Positions 1-7,477 of a stretch of DNA of 64,000 bases are shown here, piece by piece (the stretch's first letter is position 1; every line of letters begins with the position of its first letter). The stretch comes from Leucobacter tardus. GTDB taxonomy: Bacteria > Actinomycetota > Actinomycetes > Actinomycetales > Microbacteriaceae. The stretch covers positions 620,001-684,000 of the forward strand of contig NZ_JAGFBF010000005.1 in NCBI RefSeq assembly GCF_017583045.1. The letters are read 5' to 3'. A program made the translations under genes and the position numbers. The notes beneath the pieces are model-generated. The model saw nothing but the letters and a program-made list of their open reading frames with translations, made no database searches and was not told the DNA's origin.

Positions 1-154
1 TGCGCACGCGCGCGATGCACGTCGATGCCGCGACCCCGACTCGCTCGGCGAGTTCGGCGTTCGTGACCCGACCGTTCGCCTGCAGTTCGGCGATGATGTT
101 CCGGTCGATCTCATCGAGGTCGACCTGCCCCTGCAGATTCTTCGAATTGTCCAC
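1..154 (-). CDS. Lrp/AsnC family regulator, N-terminal part (AldR-like), truncated by window edge
   Basis: Only the first 51 codons are in the window, reading leftward from a GTG at 154 with a GGAAGG ribosome site just upstream. The peptide holds the start of an AsnC-type helix-turn-helix (DRNIIAELQANGRVTNAELA, then a recognition helix near STCIARVR). Lrp/AsnC proteins are amino-acid-sensing octameric DNA-binding regulators. It faces the alanine dehydrogenase gene across 141 bases. The same arrangement is known in mycobacteria, where AldR controls ald. The target and the AldR assignment are therefore inferred from context; the family call is direct. Confidence 0.85.
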   Translation of the reverse strand, partial: MDNSKNLQGQVDLDEIDRNIIAELQANGRVTNAELAERVGVAASTCIARVR

Positions 155-219
155 TGTTTTCCTTCCCGGTATGACGCAACAGACCACAGTCTACGACTCC
201 ATACCGCACAGAATTCATC

Positions 220-233
220 TTTCATGCGTGAAA
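220..233. promoter_or_regulatory. Candidate AldR operator
   Basis: TTTCATGCGTGAAA is an inverted repeat with six of seven base pairs. It sits in the 141-base gap between the divergent aldR and ald starts. Position and symmetry fit a binding site for the AsnC-type regulator. No second copy was identified. Confidence 0.4.
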
Positions 234-295
234 CCCGAATATGCTGCACAATCGGATGGTACAAACCGCGTCGAATATGTTTCAAAGGAGCACGC

Positions 296-1423
296 ATGCG
301 CGTCGGAATCCCCACCGAGATCAAGAACAACGAGAACCGCGTCGCGATCACGCAGGCGGGGGTCTTCGAACTCGCTCGACGCGGGCACGACGTGCTCGTG
401 CAGGCCGGAGCCGGTCTGGGATCGGCCATCACCGATGAGGAGTACGTCTCCGCCGGTGCGACCATCGTGGAGGGCGCGGACGAGGTCTGGGCGCAGTCGG
501 AGATGATCCTGAAGGTCAAGGAGCCGATCGCCGCCGAGTACGCGCAGATGCGCAAGGACCAGGTGCTCTTCACCTACCTGCACCTCGCGGCATCGCGCGA
601 CTGCACGGATGCCGTACTCTCCTCGGGCACCACCGCGATCGCCTACGAGACGGTGCAGCTGCCGAACCGCGGCCTGCCGCTGCTCGCCCCCATGTCCGAG
701 GTCGCCGGGCGCCTGTCCGCACAGGTCGGCGCCTACAGCCTCATGAAGGCCAACGGCGGCCGTGGCGTGCTGCTCGGCGGCGTCACCGCGACGCGTCGCG
801 GCAAGGTCGTCGTGATCGGCGGCGGCGCCGCCGGAGAGCAGGCGGCGCGCATCGCCTTCGGCATGGGTGCCGAGGTCACGGTCATCGATATCTCGATCCC
901 CCGCCTCAAGCAGCTCGAGGACGAGTTCTCCGGTCGCATCCAGACCCGAACCTCGAACGCCCACAACATCACCGAGGCCCTCAAGGAGGCCGACCTGGTC
1001 ATCGGTTCGGTGCTGATCCCTGGCGAGAAGGCGCCGAAGCTCGTCACGGATGAGATGGTGTCGCAGATGAAGCCGGGTTCGGTGCTCGTCGACATCGCGA
1101 TCGACCAGGGCGGGTGCTTCGAGCACTCGCGCCCCACCACCCACGACGACCCCACGTTCCCGGTGCACAACTCGATCTACTACTGCGTCGCGAACATGCC
1201 GGGCGCTGTTCCCGAGACGTCGACTGCAGCGCTCACCAACGCGACCCTTCCCTACGTGGTCGCGGTGGCGGACAAGGGCTGGGTCAAGGCGCTGCAGGAC
1301 GACGCTTCGCTCGCCAAGGGCCTGAACGCCCACGACGGCGTCCTCACCTACCGCGGCGTCGCCGACGCATTCCCCGAGCTCGCCTACTCACCCGTCGACG
1401 AGGTGCTCGCCGCGAACGCGTAG
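296..1423 (+). CDS. ald: Alanine dehydrogenase
   Basis: 375 residues, close to the usual 370 or so. The enzyme interconverts L-alanine and pyruvate with NAD(H) and ammonium in the cytosol. The protein opens with [17 protein letters not shown], typical of the AlaDH/PNT N-terminal domain. Mid-protein it has a Rossmann nucleotide loop ([13 protein letters not shown]), and it shows the family block [19 protein letters not shown]. The ATG at 296 is chosen over an in-frame start at 224 because AAAGGAG lies about 6 bases upstream and homologues begin here. It is divergent from the Lrp/AsnC gene, which suggests alanine-responsive control, and it appears monocistronic, followed by a hairpin. Confidence 0.96.
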   Translation: MRVGIPTEIKNNENRVAITQAGVFELARRGHDVLVQAGAGLGSAITDEEYVSAGATIVEGADEVWAQSEMILKVKEPIAAEYAQMRKDQVLFTYLHLAASRDCTDAVLSSGTTAIAYETVQLPNRGLPLLAPMSEVAGRLSAQVGAYSLMKANGGRGVLLGGVTATRRGKVVVIGGGAAGEQAARIAFGMGAEVTVIDISIPRLKQLEDEFSGRIQTRTSNAHNITEALKEADLVIGSVLIPGEKAPKLVTDEMVSQMKPGSVLVDIAIDQGGCFEHSRPTTHDDPTFPVHNSIYYCVANMPGAVPETSTAALTNATLPYVVAVADKGWVKALQDDASLAKGLNAHDGVLTYRGVADAFPELAYSPVDEVLAANA

Positions 1424-1441
1424 CCGATCCGCGTCGTTTCC

Positions 1442-1487
1442 GGAGAAGCCCGTCCAGCCGACAGAGTTCGGCCGGGCGGGCTTCTCC
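1442..1487 (+). terminator. Hairpin terminator after ald
   Basis: GGAGAAGCCCG (1442-1452) pairs with CGGGCTTCTCC (1477-1487), 11 bp. A smaller nested stem (GCCGA/TCGGC) lies in the loop. No strong T run follows, which is common in GC-rich actinobacteria. Confidence 0.6.
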
Positions 1488-1503
1488 CGTTCCCGCACGG
1501 GCG

Positions 1504-1509
1504 TAGGCT
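1504..1509 (+). promoter_or_regulatory. -10 box of leaderless gene 1517
   Basis: TAGGCT ends 7 bases before the ATG at 1517 and no Shine-Dalgarno sequence is present, so transcription probably begins at or next to the start codon. Confidence 0.6.
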
Positions 1510-1516
1510 GGTGGGT

Positions 1517-1996
1517 ATGGATCTGAAGTTCTCCTTCAACGGCGGCTCGAGCGACGGGGACGCGCACGACCACGGACACGCGACCGGCGCCCCCGCAGCG
1601 CAGGGCATTCCCCTGCCGTTCACGACCGGCCCGTCGTCGACGAGCAGCGTGCTCGAGATCCAGGTGCGACGCGAACCGGCTGCCCTCGTGGCTGAAGCCG
1701 TCTCCGGCGACGGCGTGACCTACGCGCGCGCTCAGGTCTCTGATAGCGGCGGCGTCCTGGCGAACACCGTGCGCTCCGCGATCTCGCGCGCCGTCGCCGA
1801 ACTCGAGGGCCCGCTCGGTGAAGCGGTGACCGGCATCACCATCGCGGTGGGCGATGAGGGTCCCGATGTGATCGCCACGCTCTTCCCGACCGCGCGCGAG
1901 TCCGAGAACGGTGCCGTCGAGTTCGTCACCGATGACGCCTTCCAGCGCCGCACCGGGGTGAGCGCCGGAACGCCGGTCACCCTCGCCTCCGCCTGA
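1517..1996 (+). CDS. Conserved-looking hypothetical protein
   Basis: 159 residues, function not recognised. The N-terminus is Gly/Ser/His rich (FNGGSSDGDAHDHGHATG) and probably disordered. A folded part follows from about residue 45 with regular alternation of helix and strand (LANTVRSAISRAVAELEGPL, then GITIAVGDEGPDVIATLFP). That section faintly recalls the first strands of FGGY/actin-like sugar kinases, but no ATPase motif is present. It has no signal peptide or membrane segment. The ATG at 1517 is preferred to a GTG at 1511 because of the leaderless -10 spacing. It sits between ald and a convergent aminotransferase gene. Confidence 0.6.
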   Translation: MDLKFSFNGGSSDGDAHDHGHATGAPAAQGIPLPFTTGPSSTSSVLEIQVRREPAALVAEAVSGDGVTYARAQVSDSGGVLANTVRSAISRAVAELEGPLGEAVTGITIAVGDEGPDVIATLFPTARESENGAVEFVTDDAFQRRTGVSAGTPVTLASA

Positions 1997-2038
1997 CCGC
2001 ACCCGACGGGCCGAGCCCGTCCGATCAGGTGCGCCCGG

Positions 2039-3256
2039 TCACCTCCGTTGGAAGCGGAGGATGCGCTCGAGCGCTTCGACGATCGCCGGTTCTCCGGCCG
2101 CGTACGAGAGCCGCACCGCACGGTCCCCCGCCACCGGATCGAAGTCGAGACCGGGGACCACGGCGACGTCCGCGCGTTCGAGAAGTTCGGCCGCGTACCC
2201 CGTTGCCGACCCGAACCGCTCCAGCTGGGGTCCGAGGTCGGAATAGTAGTAGAAGGCCCCGTCCGCGGGCGCAGCGACGCCCCAGTCCAGGTCGCGTTCG
2301 GCATCGAGGATCAACTGCCTCGCCCGGGCGAAGTCGGCGACGATCGCGTCGCGTTCGGCGTACGTCTCCGGCGTGAAGGCGGTGAGCGCCATCTCTTGCG
2401 CGGGCGCCGGCGGGGAGAGCGCGAAGTTCGAGGCGAGCGCCTCCATCGGCGCGATGAGATCTTCGGGGAGCAGCGCCCACCCGAGCCGCCAGCCGGTCAT
2501 GCCCCAGTACTTCGAGAAGGAATTGATGACGATGGCGCCCGGGTCGAGCGCGCGGGCGCTGACACCGCGGCGATCGGGGTCGGCAGGGTCGCCGAACGTG
2601 ATGCCGTGATAGATCTCGTCGCTGATGAGTCTCACGCCGCGCGCACCGCACCAGGAGACGAGGTCGGTGAGCTCGTCACGGCCGAGCATGGTGCCGGTCG
2701 GGTTGGCCGGCGACGCGATCACGAGTCCGCGCAGGGCCCCGAACTCGACCTCGGCAGCGTCGAGCAAAGCCGGGGTGGGCTGATACCGCGTTTCGGGACC
2801 GGTCTGCAGTTCGATCACCTGCACGCCGAGCGCGGTGAGAATATTCCGGTATGCCGGGTACCCGGGACTCGCGAGCGCGACCCGATCCCCCGGGTTGAAC
2901 GCTGCGAGGAAGACCAGTTGGAATGCGCCGGACGATCCCGTGGTCACGGCGACGGAGGCGGGATCGACGGCGACGCCGTACCAGCCCCGGTAATGGCCGG
3001 CGATCGCCTCCCGCAACGGCGCCGTGCCGAGCGGCCCCGTATACCCGGCCGGCTGCAGCGATCCGGGTACCGGACGCGCACTCGGCTCCCCCGCGCACAG
3101 GGAGACGACGTCGTGACCAGCGGCCCGGCGTCGTGCGATGGCGTCGGTGATGCGCATGACCTGGAACGGGGGAATGCGCGACCGATCCGACGGAGCGGGG
3201 GGCGGGGCAGAGTGCGGCGTCGACGACGGGTCCATGGCACCACGGTACCGGCTCAT
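2039..3256 (-). CDS. Class I/II pyridoxal-phosphate aminotransferase
   Basis: 405 residues, aspartate-aminotransferase fold. Visible motifs are the LCAGEPSA N-terminal block, the YPAYRN segment, ASPANPTGTM, the DEIYHGI aspartate and tyrosine that hold the cofactor ring, and the lysine block NSFSKYWGMTGWRLGW that forms the Schiff base. Amino-group donor and acceptor are unknown. The start at 3256 is chosen because its ATG overlaps the TGA of the upstream helicase gene (ATGA) and GGAAG lies just before it; a second ATG at 3235 has no ribosome site. The coupling implies co-translation with the nuclease-helicase gene, although no functional link is obvious. Confidence 0.9.
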   Translation of the reverse strand: MSRYRGAMDPSSTPHSAPPPAPSDRSRIPPFQVMRITDAIARRRAAGHDVVSLCAGEPSARPVPGSLQPAGYTGPLGTAPLREAIAGHYRGWYGVAVDPASVAVTTGSSGAFQLVFLAAFNPGDRVALASPGYPAYRNILTALGVQVIELQTGPETRYQPTPALLDAAEVEFGALRGLVIASPANPTGTMLGRDELTDLVSWCGARGVRLISDEIYHGITFGDPADPDRRGVSARALDPGAIVINSFSKYWGMTGWRLGWALLPEDLIAPMEALASNFALSPPAPAQEMALTAFTPETYAERDAIVADFARARQLILDAERDLDWGVAAPADGAFYYYSDLGPQLERFGSATGYAAELLERADVAVVPGLDFDPVAGDRAVRLSYAAGEPAIVEALERILRFQRR

Positions 3257-6200
3257 CCGGCTTCCGTCAGGCGCAGGAACCCGGAGAGCGCTGCGACGCC
3301 CTCGGCCGTGGTCGGCAGGCCATCGCCGAGGGTCGCGGATCCCACGAGGTGCGTCGCCCACTGCGCACGACTGATCGCGACGTTCAGGCGATTGCGCATG
3401 AGCAGAAAGTCGAGACCGCGTGGGGCGTCCTGTGCACTCGACGCGGCGAGACTCACGATCGCGATGACGGCCTCCTGGCCCTGGAACCGGTCGACAGTGC
3501 CGACCGGGATCTCGGGCAGTCCCGCCCGCTCCAACGCCTCGACGAGGCACTCGACCTGCGCGTTGTACGCGGCCACCACGATGATGTCGCGCGGCGCAAC
3601 CGCGTCGCTCTCGAGGGCGTGACGCGCGATCCGCACGACTTCGGCGGCTTCTTCGACCGACGACGTCGCGTTGCCCGTGTGCCCCACCGGATGCCAGGTC
3701 AGGCCGGGCGGGCCCGCCCCGACGACCTCGCGTCGGGTCGCGGTCGGGTGGGCGACCAGCCGACCGTCGTAGGCCAGTTCGGACACCACCGTCGCGAGCT
3801 CGGGCCGCATGCGCCGGGTCTCTGCGAGGAAGTAGCCGAGCTCGGACGGCATCGTGCCGTGGTCGTCGAGCAGCCACCCGAGTGCCGACGTGTCGACCGG
3901 CTCGGGATGACTGCCCTGCGAGACCTGCGGGAGCTGCTGGGGGTCGCCCAGGAGGAGCAGGCGCTGCGCTGAGACGGAGGCCGCGATGGTCGGTGCGAGT
4001 GAGAACTGACCCGCCTCGTCGATCACGAGGAGGTCGAGGCTGCGTCGTGCGAATCGGGTTTCGTTGCTGAAATCCCAAGCGGTGCCGCCGATCACGCATC
4101 CGCGACCGGCCCGCAGGTGCGCCGTCACGAACGAGGCGTGGCCCCCGCGTCTGATCGCGGTGAACGGCAGGTCGTCCGGATCGTCGGGAGTGACCTGCGG
4201 GACTTTGCCGACCTGCGCTTTCGGAAGTCCGGCCGCCGTCACGGCGCCCAGTACGTGCTCGACGACCTTGTGCGACTGCGCGACGACGCCGATACGCCAT
4301 CCGTGCTCCGACACGAGACGCCTGATGACGTGCGCGGCGAGGTAGGTCTTCCCGGTGCCCGGCGGCCCCTGGACGGCGAGCGCGGAACGATCGAGCCGAC
4401 GCACACTCTCGGTCACCGCGGCGACCGTGCGCGCCTCCTCGTCTCCTGCTGCCGATCGCAGCGCCTCCTCGGTCGCGGCGTCGATGAGCTGACGTCCGCC
4501 GACGAGACGCGGCGGCGTCCGCCTCAGCAGGTCGACGACCGGATCCCGAGTCGCTCCGCCCGAGGCGTCGAGATCGAGCGATGCGGAGTACGCGCTCCCC
4601 CACTCTTCAATCGCGCTCTTCTGCGCTCCCGCCGGCGGCGGAGTTCCGGGTGTGAGTGCGACCGGGAGCCGGTCGTACGGGCGAGTGTCCGGCGGCAGCG
4701 TCTCCATCACCGTGACACCATCCGCATGGCGTTCCACCACGGTCACCTCGCGGGCGACCCGAGCGCCCGGAGCGCCACCGCGCTGACGGAACGGCCCGGG
4801 ATGGTCGTACACCAGGAAGCCGCGCCCGCCGACCTTGACGGTGCTGCCAGGCGCGAAGGTCCCGCCGAGTCTCACGATGCGTCGCTGGGCCCGCGCTCTC
4901 GGCGGCACGTGCCATCCTTCGTCGACCCGACTCAGCGCCGCGTCGACGACGAGCACGTCGCGCGTGTCCGCCCACTCCTCGATCGGGTCGATGAGTCGCG
5001 CGAAGTGCGCCCACCAGAACGACTTCTGCTCGCGCTGGTGATAGTCGATCGCACTGGCGGCGAGTGCCGTGGCACGGCGGTCCGCGGGGTCCGTCGCAGA
5101 AGCGGACTGCTCGGTCAGTCGGGCGCCGATCCGGCTGAGCACGAGTTCGGGGCCGTCCTCCGCCGATTCCTCCGGAGGGTACGGCACGACCCCGTGGTCG
5201 ACGGCGATGCCGCGCAGCCAGTCCCGAAGTCGCAGGGTGGAGACGCAGTCGTAGCGGTTGTAGTCGCCGATGCCGTCGAGCCGACGCTGCCCCTCGGCGC
5301 GATCCTCGGGGTTCGCCGAGGCGCGCAGTGCCATCGCATCCGCGTATTCCGCCACGGATTGCGCGCCGCTCGTCACACCGCTCTCGTCGCGCAGCTCCGC
5401 CCCCATGTACAGCGGTTCGAGTTTTTTGATCGAGTACGAGCGCGAACCGACGCCGAGTGCGCGGCGCACGATCGGGTACAGATCGACGAGCACGTGGTCG
5501 CGCAGGAGCTGATCGACCGCGGCCTCACCGACGCCGTGCCGCGCGGCGATGCTGAGCAGGTGGGTGCGCTCGTAGGCCGCGTAGTGGTAGATGTGCATGC
5601 CGGGAAATCGCCGGCGTCGCTCGCCGACGAGATGCAGAAAGCGCTCGAGGGCGCGTCGTTCCTCGTCGAGATCGTGCGCCCAGATGGGGGTGAACTGCTG
5701 AGCGGAATCGACCATGCCGAAGAGGTAGTCGATGCCCCACTTGCCCGTGCGATCGCGGAAGAGCGGATCACCCTCGAAGTCGAAGAACAGGTCGCCCGGA
5801 TCCGGCTCGGGGATCGCGGCGAGCGCCGACGCGTCGTGAGTCTCCACGACGAGCACTCTCTCGCGCTCAGTGCGCACTTGGGCCGTCGCCTGAGCCGCGA
5901 GCCTCGCGACGGCAGCAGTCGGCATACCATCGACCTGACCTCCGCTCCACTGTGCGACCTCGTCGATCGTCGCGTACCCGGCAGCGACGAGTCGGTCGCG
6001 TTGGGACGCGCGGATGCCCGCGATGAGCAGCGGATCCCGCGTCCGTTCGATCTCGGGTTCACAGACCTCGCACCGGCCGCACCGCGTGATCCCCGGCTCC
6101 GTCCAGTCGATGGGCGCGGACGCGGCGACGCGAGCGAGCAGCACCTCGTGAAGTCGGGCCCGCCGGGCACGGAACACGGGCGCGATGTCCGCGATCCGGT

Positions 6201-6774
6201 GCTCGGATCGGGATCCGTCGCCGAGGATCAGCGCAGCGTTCGCGGCGACGGGAACCCCCACTCGCTCGAGTTGCTCGGCGTACGCCGCGAGCTGCATCAG
6301 CGCCGTGACCTTCGCGCGACGAGCGAGCTTCGTATCCTGCACCTCGTACCGGCCTTCGGCGGTTCGCACGAGAAAGTCGGCGAACCCGACGAATGCGATC
6401 TCGGGTTCGTCCGCGTGCTGAGGTGCGCGCTGTACCGGCTCGAAGAAGGTCGCCTGGAACACCACATCGGAGCCGGCATGCAGCGCGTGCACCGTCTGCT
6501 CGGCGACCTCGACGAGATCGGGTTCGCGCATCGACTCGGGACGAGGAATCTCGACGACCGCGCCCGGACGCGCCCTCCGGTACTCTTCGAGCACGCGCGC
6601 CTCATGCGCGTCTCCCAGGCGGGCCGCGCGGGCGAGCATCGGGTCGTCATCCGGTGGAACCTCGACATCGCGACCGAGCTTCGCATCCACGCGGCGCAGA
6701 AACGCGAATTCGCATGCGCTGGCGGCGGTGAGATCGCTGGCGCTCGTCACCAGCCGTGCCTGCTGCAGGAACAA
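3253..6774 (-). CDS. TM0106-family RecB-like nuclease fused to SF1 helicase (Dna2-like architecture)
   Basis: 1173 residues in three parts. Residues 1-240 form a RecB/Cas4-type nuclease with D133, E144, D147 and K149 (QDTK), plus Cys21 and C232-x2-C235-x2-C238, the four-cysteine pattern of iron-sulfur nucleases such as Cas4, AddB and Dna2. Around 328-520 lies an RNase H-like 3'-5' exonuclease-type region (DFEGD 331-335, later YNRYDC). From about 755 to the end is a superfamily-1 helicase with Walker A GPPGTGKT (802-809) and Walker B DEAG (918-921). It probably acts in DNA end or flap processing. The start is TTG with AGAGAGGA upstream. It overlaps the next gene by 4 bases and lies downstream of ychJ. 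Confidence 0.88.
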   Translation of the reverse strand: MFLQQARLVTSASDLTAASACEFAFLRRVDAKLGRDVEVPPDDDPMLARAARLGDAHEARVLEEYRRARPGAVVEIPRPESMREPDLVEVAEQTVHALHAGSDVVFQATFFEPVQRAPQHADEPEIAFVGFADFLVRTAEGRYEVQDTKLARRAKVTALMQLAAYAEQLERVGVPVAANAALILGDGSRSEHRIADIAPVFRARRARLHEVLLARVAASAPIDWTEPGITRCGRCEVCEPEIERTRDPLLIAGIRASQRDRLVAAGYATIDEVAQWSGGQVDGMPTAAVARLAAQATAQVRTERERVLVVETHDASALAAIPEPDPGDLFFDFEGDPLFRDRTGKWGIDYLFGMVDSAQQFTPIWAHDLDEERRALERFLHLVGERRRRFPGMHIYHYAAYERTHLLSIAARHGVGEAAVDQLLRDHVLVDLYPIVRRALGVGSRSYSIKKLEPLYMGAELRDESGVTSGAQSVAEYADAMALRASANPEDRAEGQRRLDGIGDYNRYDCVSTLRLRDWLRGIAVDHGVVPYPPEESAEDGPELVLSRIGARLTEQSASATDPADRRATALAASAIDYHQREQKSFWWAHFARLIDPIEEWADTRDVLVVDAALSRVDEGWHVPPRARAQRRIVRLGGTFAPGSTVKVGGRGFLVYDHPGPFRQRGGAPGARVAREVTVVERHADGVTVMETLPPDTRPYDRLPVALTPGTPPPAGAQKSAIEEWGSAYSASLDLDASGGATRDPVVDLLRRTPPRLVGGRQLIDAATEEALRSAAGDEEARTVAAVTESVRRLDRSALAVQGPPGTGKTYLAAHVIRRLVSEHGWRIGVVAQSHKVVEHVLGAVTAAGLPKAQVGKVPQVTPDDPDDLPFTAIRRGGHASFVTAHLRAGRGCVIGGTAWDFSNETRFARRSLDLLVIDEAGQFSLAPTIAASVSAQRLLLLGDPQQLPQVSQGSHPEPVDTSALGWLLDDHGTMPSELGYFLAETRRMRPELATVVSELAYDGRLVAHPTATRREVVGAGPPGLTWHPVGHTGNATSSVEEAAEVVRIARHALESDAVAPRDIIVVAAYNAQVECLVEALERAGLPEIPVGTVDRFQGQEAVIAIVSLAASSAQDAPRGLDFLLMRNRLNVAISRAQWATHLVGSATLGDGLPTTAEGVAALSGFLRLTEAG

Positions 6775-6804
6775 TCGAGAATCCTCTCTCCGGGTGTCAC
6801 TCAG

Positions 6805-6810
6805 ACGCTA
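6805..6810 (-). promoter_or_regulatory. -10 box for nuclease-helicase gene
   Basis: Leftward TAGCGT, followed after about 30 bases by the TTG start at 6774 with its own ribosome site. The helicase-aminotransferase pair may therefore be transcribed independently of ychJ. Confidence 0.4.
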
Positions 6811-6856
6811 CCGGCACCCACCGACATCGAGGCCGGGTGTCCCGAGTACGCGCGCG

Positions 6857-7252
6857 TCACGCCTCGGGATCGAGCGGGTCCCCATCGACATAGACCCAGC
6901 GCCTGTCGACGCGCGCGAACCGGCTGCGCTCGCGCTGCACGAACCGCGCTCCGTCGACTCTGGCGATCGCGGTGAACGTCACCAGACCCTGGTCGTCGAA
7001 CGGCCCGCCGGCTGCAGTGCTCTCGATGAGCAGGCGCTGCCACGCGGTGCGCGCATCGATCTCCACGGACTCCGGACGCGTGCTCGGGTGCCAGGACCGC
7101 AACAGGTATTCCGAATCACCGATCGCGAACGCGGTATACCGCGACCGCATCAACCGCTCGGCGGTCGAGGCCGCGGTCTCACCGCTCAGGATCGGCCCGC
7201 AGCACGCTGCCAACCACACTCCCCGCCCGCACGGGCACTGCATCTCGGTCAT
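6857..7252 (-). CDS. ychJ: YchJ/UPF0225 family protein (SEC-C-type zinc motif)
   Basis: 131 residues. The N-terminus MTEMQCPCGRG with ACCGPIL gives the Cys-rich metal-binding block of the YchJ family. It is followed by the conserved ERLMRSRYTAFAIGDSEYLLRSWHPSTRP core and an NTF2-like second half ending in a WVYVDGD strand. Family members are small cytosolic proteins of unknown biochemical role. The start at 7252 is supported by a TAGGCT box 8 bases upstream. It heads a leftward group with the nuclease-helicase 82 bases downstream. Confidence 0.85.
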   Translation of the reverse strand: MTEMQCPCGRGVWLAACCGPILSGETAASTAERLMRSRYTAFAIGDSEYLLRSWHPSTRPESVEIDARTAWQRLLIESTAAGGPFDDQGLVTFTAIARVDGARFVQRERSRFARVDRRWVYVDGDPLDPEA

Positions 7253-7260
7253 ATCTTCGG

Positions 7261-7288
7261 AGCCTACCGGGCGTTCGCCCTGTAGGAT
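7261..7288. promoter_or_regulatory. Back-to-back promoters: ychJ (-) and DEAD-box helicase (+)
   Basis: Leftward TAGGCT occupies 7261-7266 and serves ychJ. Rightward TAGGAT occupies 7283-7288 and serves the helicase. Start sites would lie about 40 bases apart with overlapping -35 zones. The rightward transcript would carry a leader of about 180 bases before the GTG at 7478. That leader (7295-7477) holds no convincing gene. Confidence 0.5.
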
Positions 7289-7477
7289 GGTGTGCGGCGG
7301 TCCCCAGCGACCGCCATCGCGTCGCGAATCTCCGGCAGCCGCAACCCGCGTGCGCCACCAGGTTTTCTGCGGCGAATTGGTGCGCAGCACAGCGCGCCCG
7401 CCGAACCACTGCGACGGCCCCGCACCGCCTCCGAGCGTGTGCCGCGCCCGTTCGCGCCCGATCCGAAAGCATCACAC

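Noticed and set aside
224..295. N-terminal extension of alanine dehydrogenase
   Set aside because: Homology begins at 296, where a good ribosome site sits. The extension would cross the operator candidate.
5409..5425. GGTTCGA string suggesting a tRNA T-loop
   Set aside because: No cloverleaf could be drawn and it lies inside the nuclease-helicase gene. No tRNA was found anywhere in the window.
4117..6975. A 952-codon open frame on the plus strand
   Set aside because: It lies opposite the nuclease-helicase gene and reads as Arg/Asp/Glu-rich noise with no domain. High GC makes long antisense frames common.
3253..7252. The nuclease-helicase set as a phage-defence island
   Set aside because: Fusions of this type are widespread housekeeping genes. 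No toxin, integrase, transposase or shift in base composition is present.
7292..7477. Longer N-terminus for the first DEAD-box helicase
   Set aside because: The extra 62 residues are Arg/Pro-rich without family match, and the frame would start 3 bases from the -10 box.
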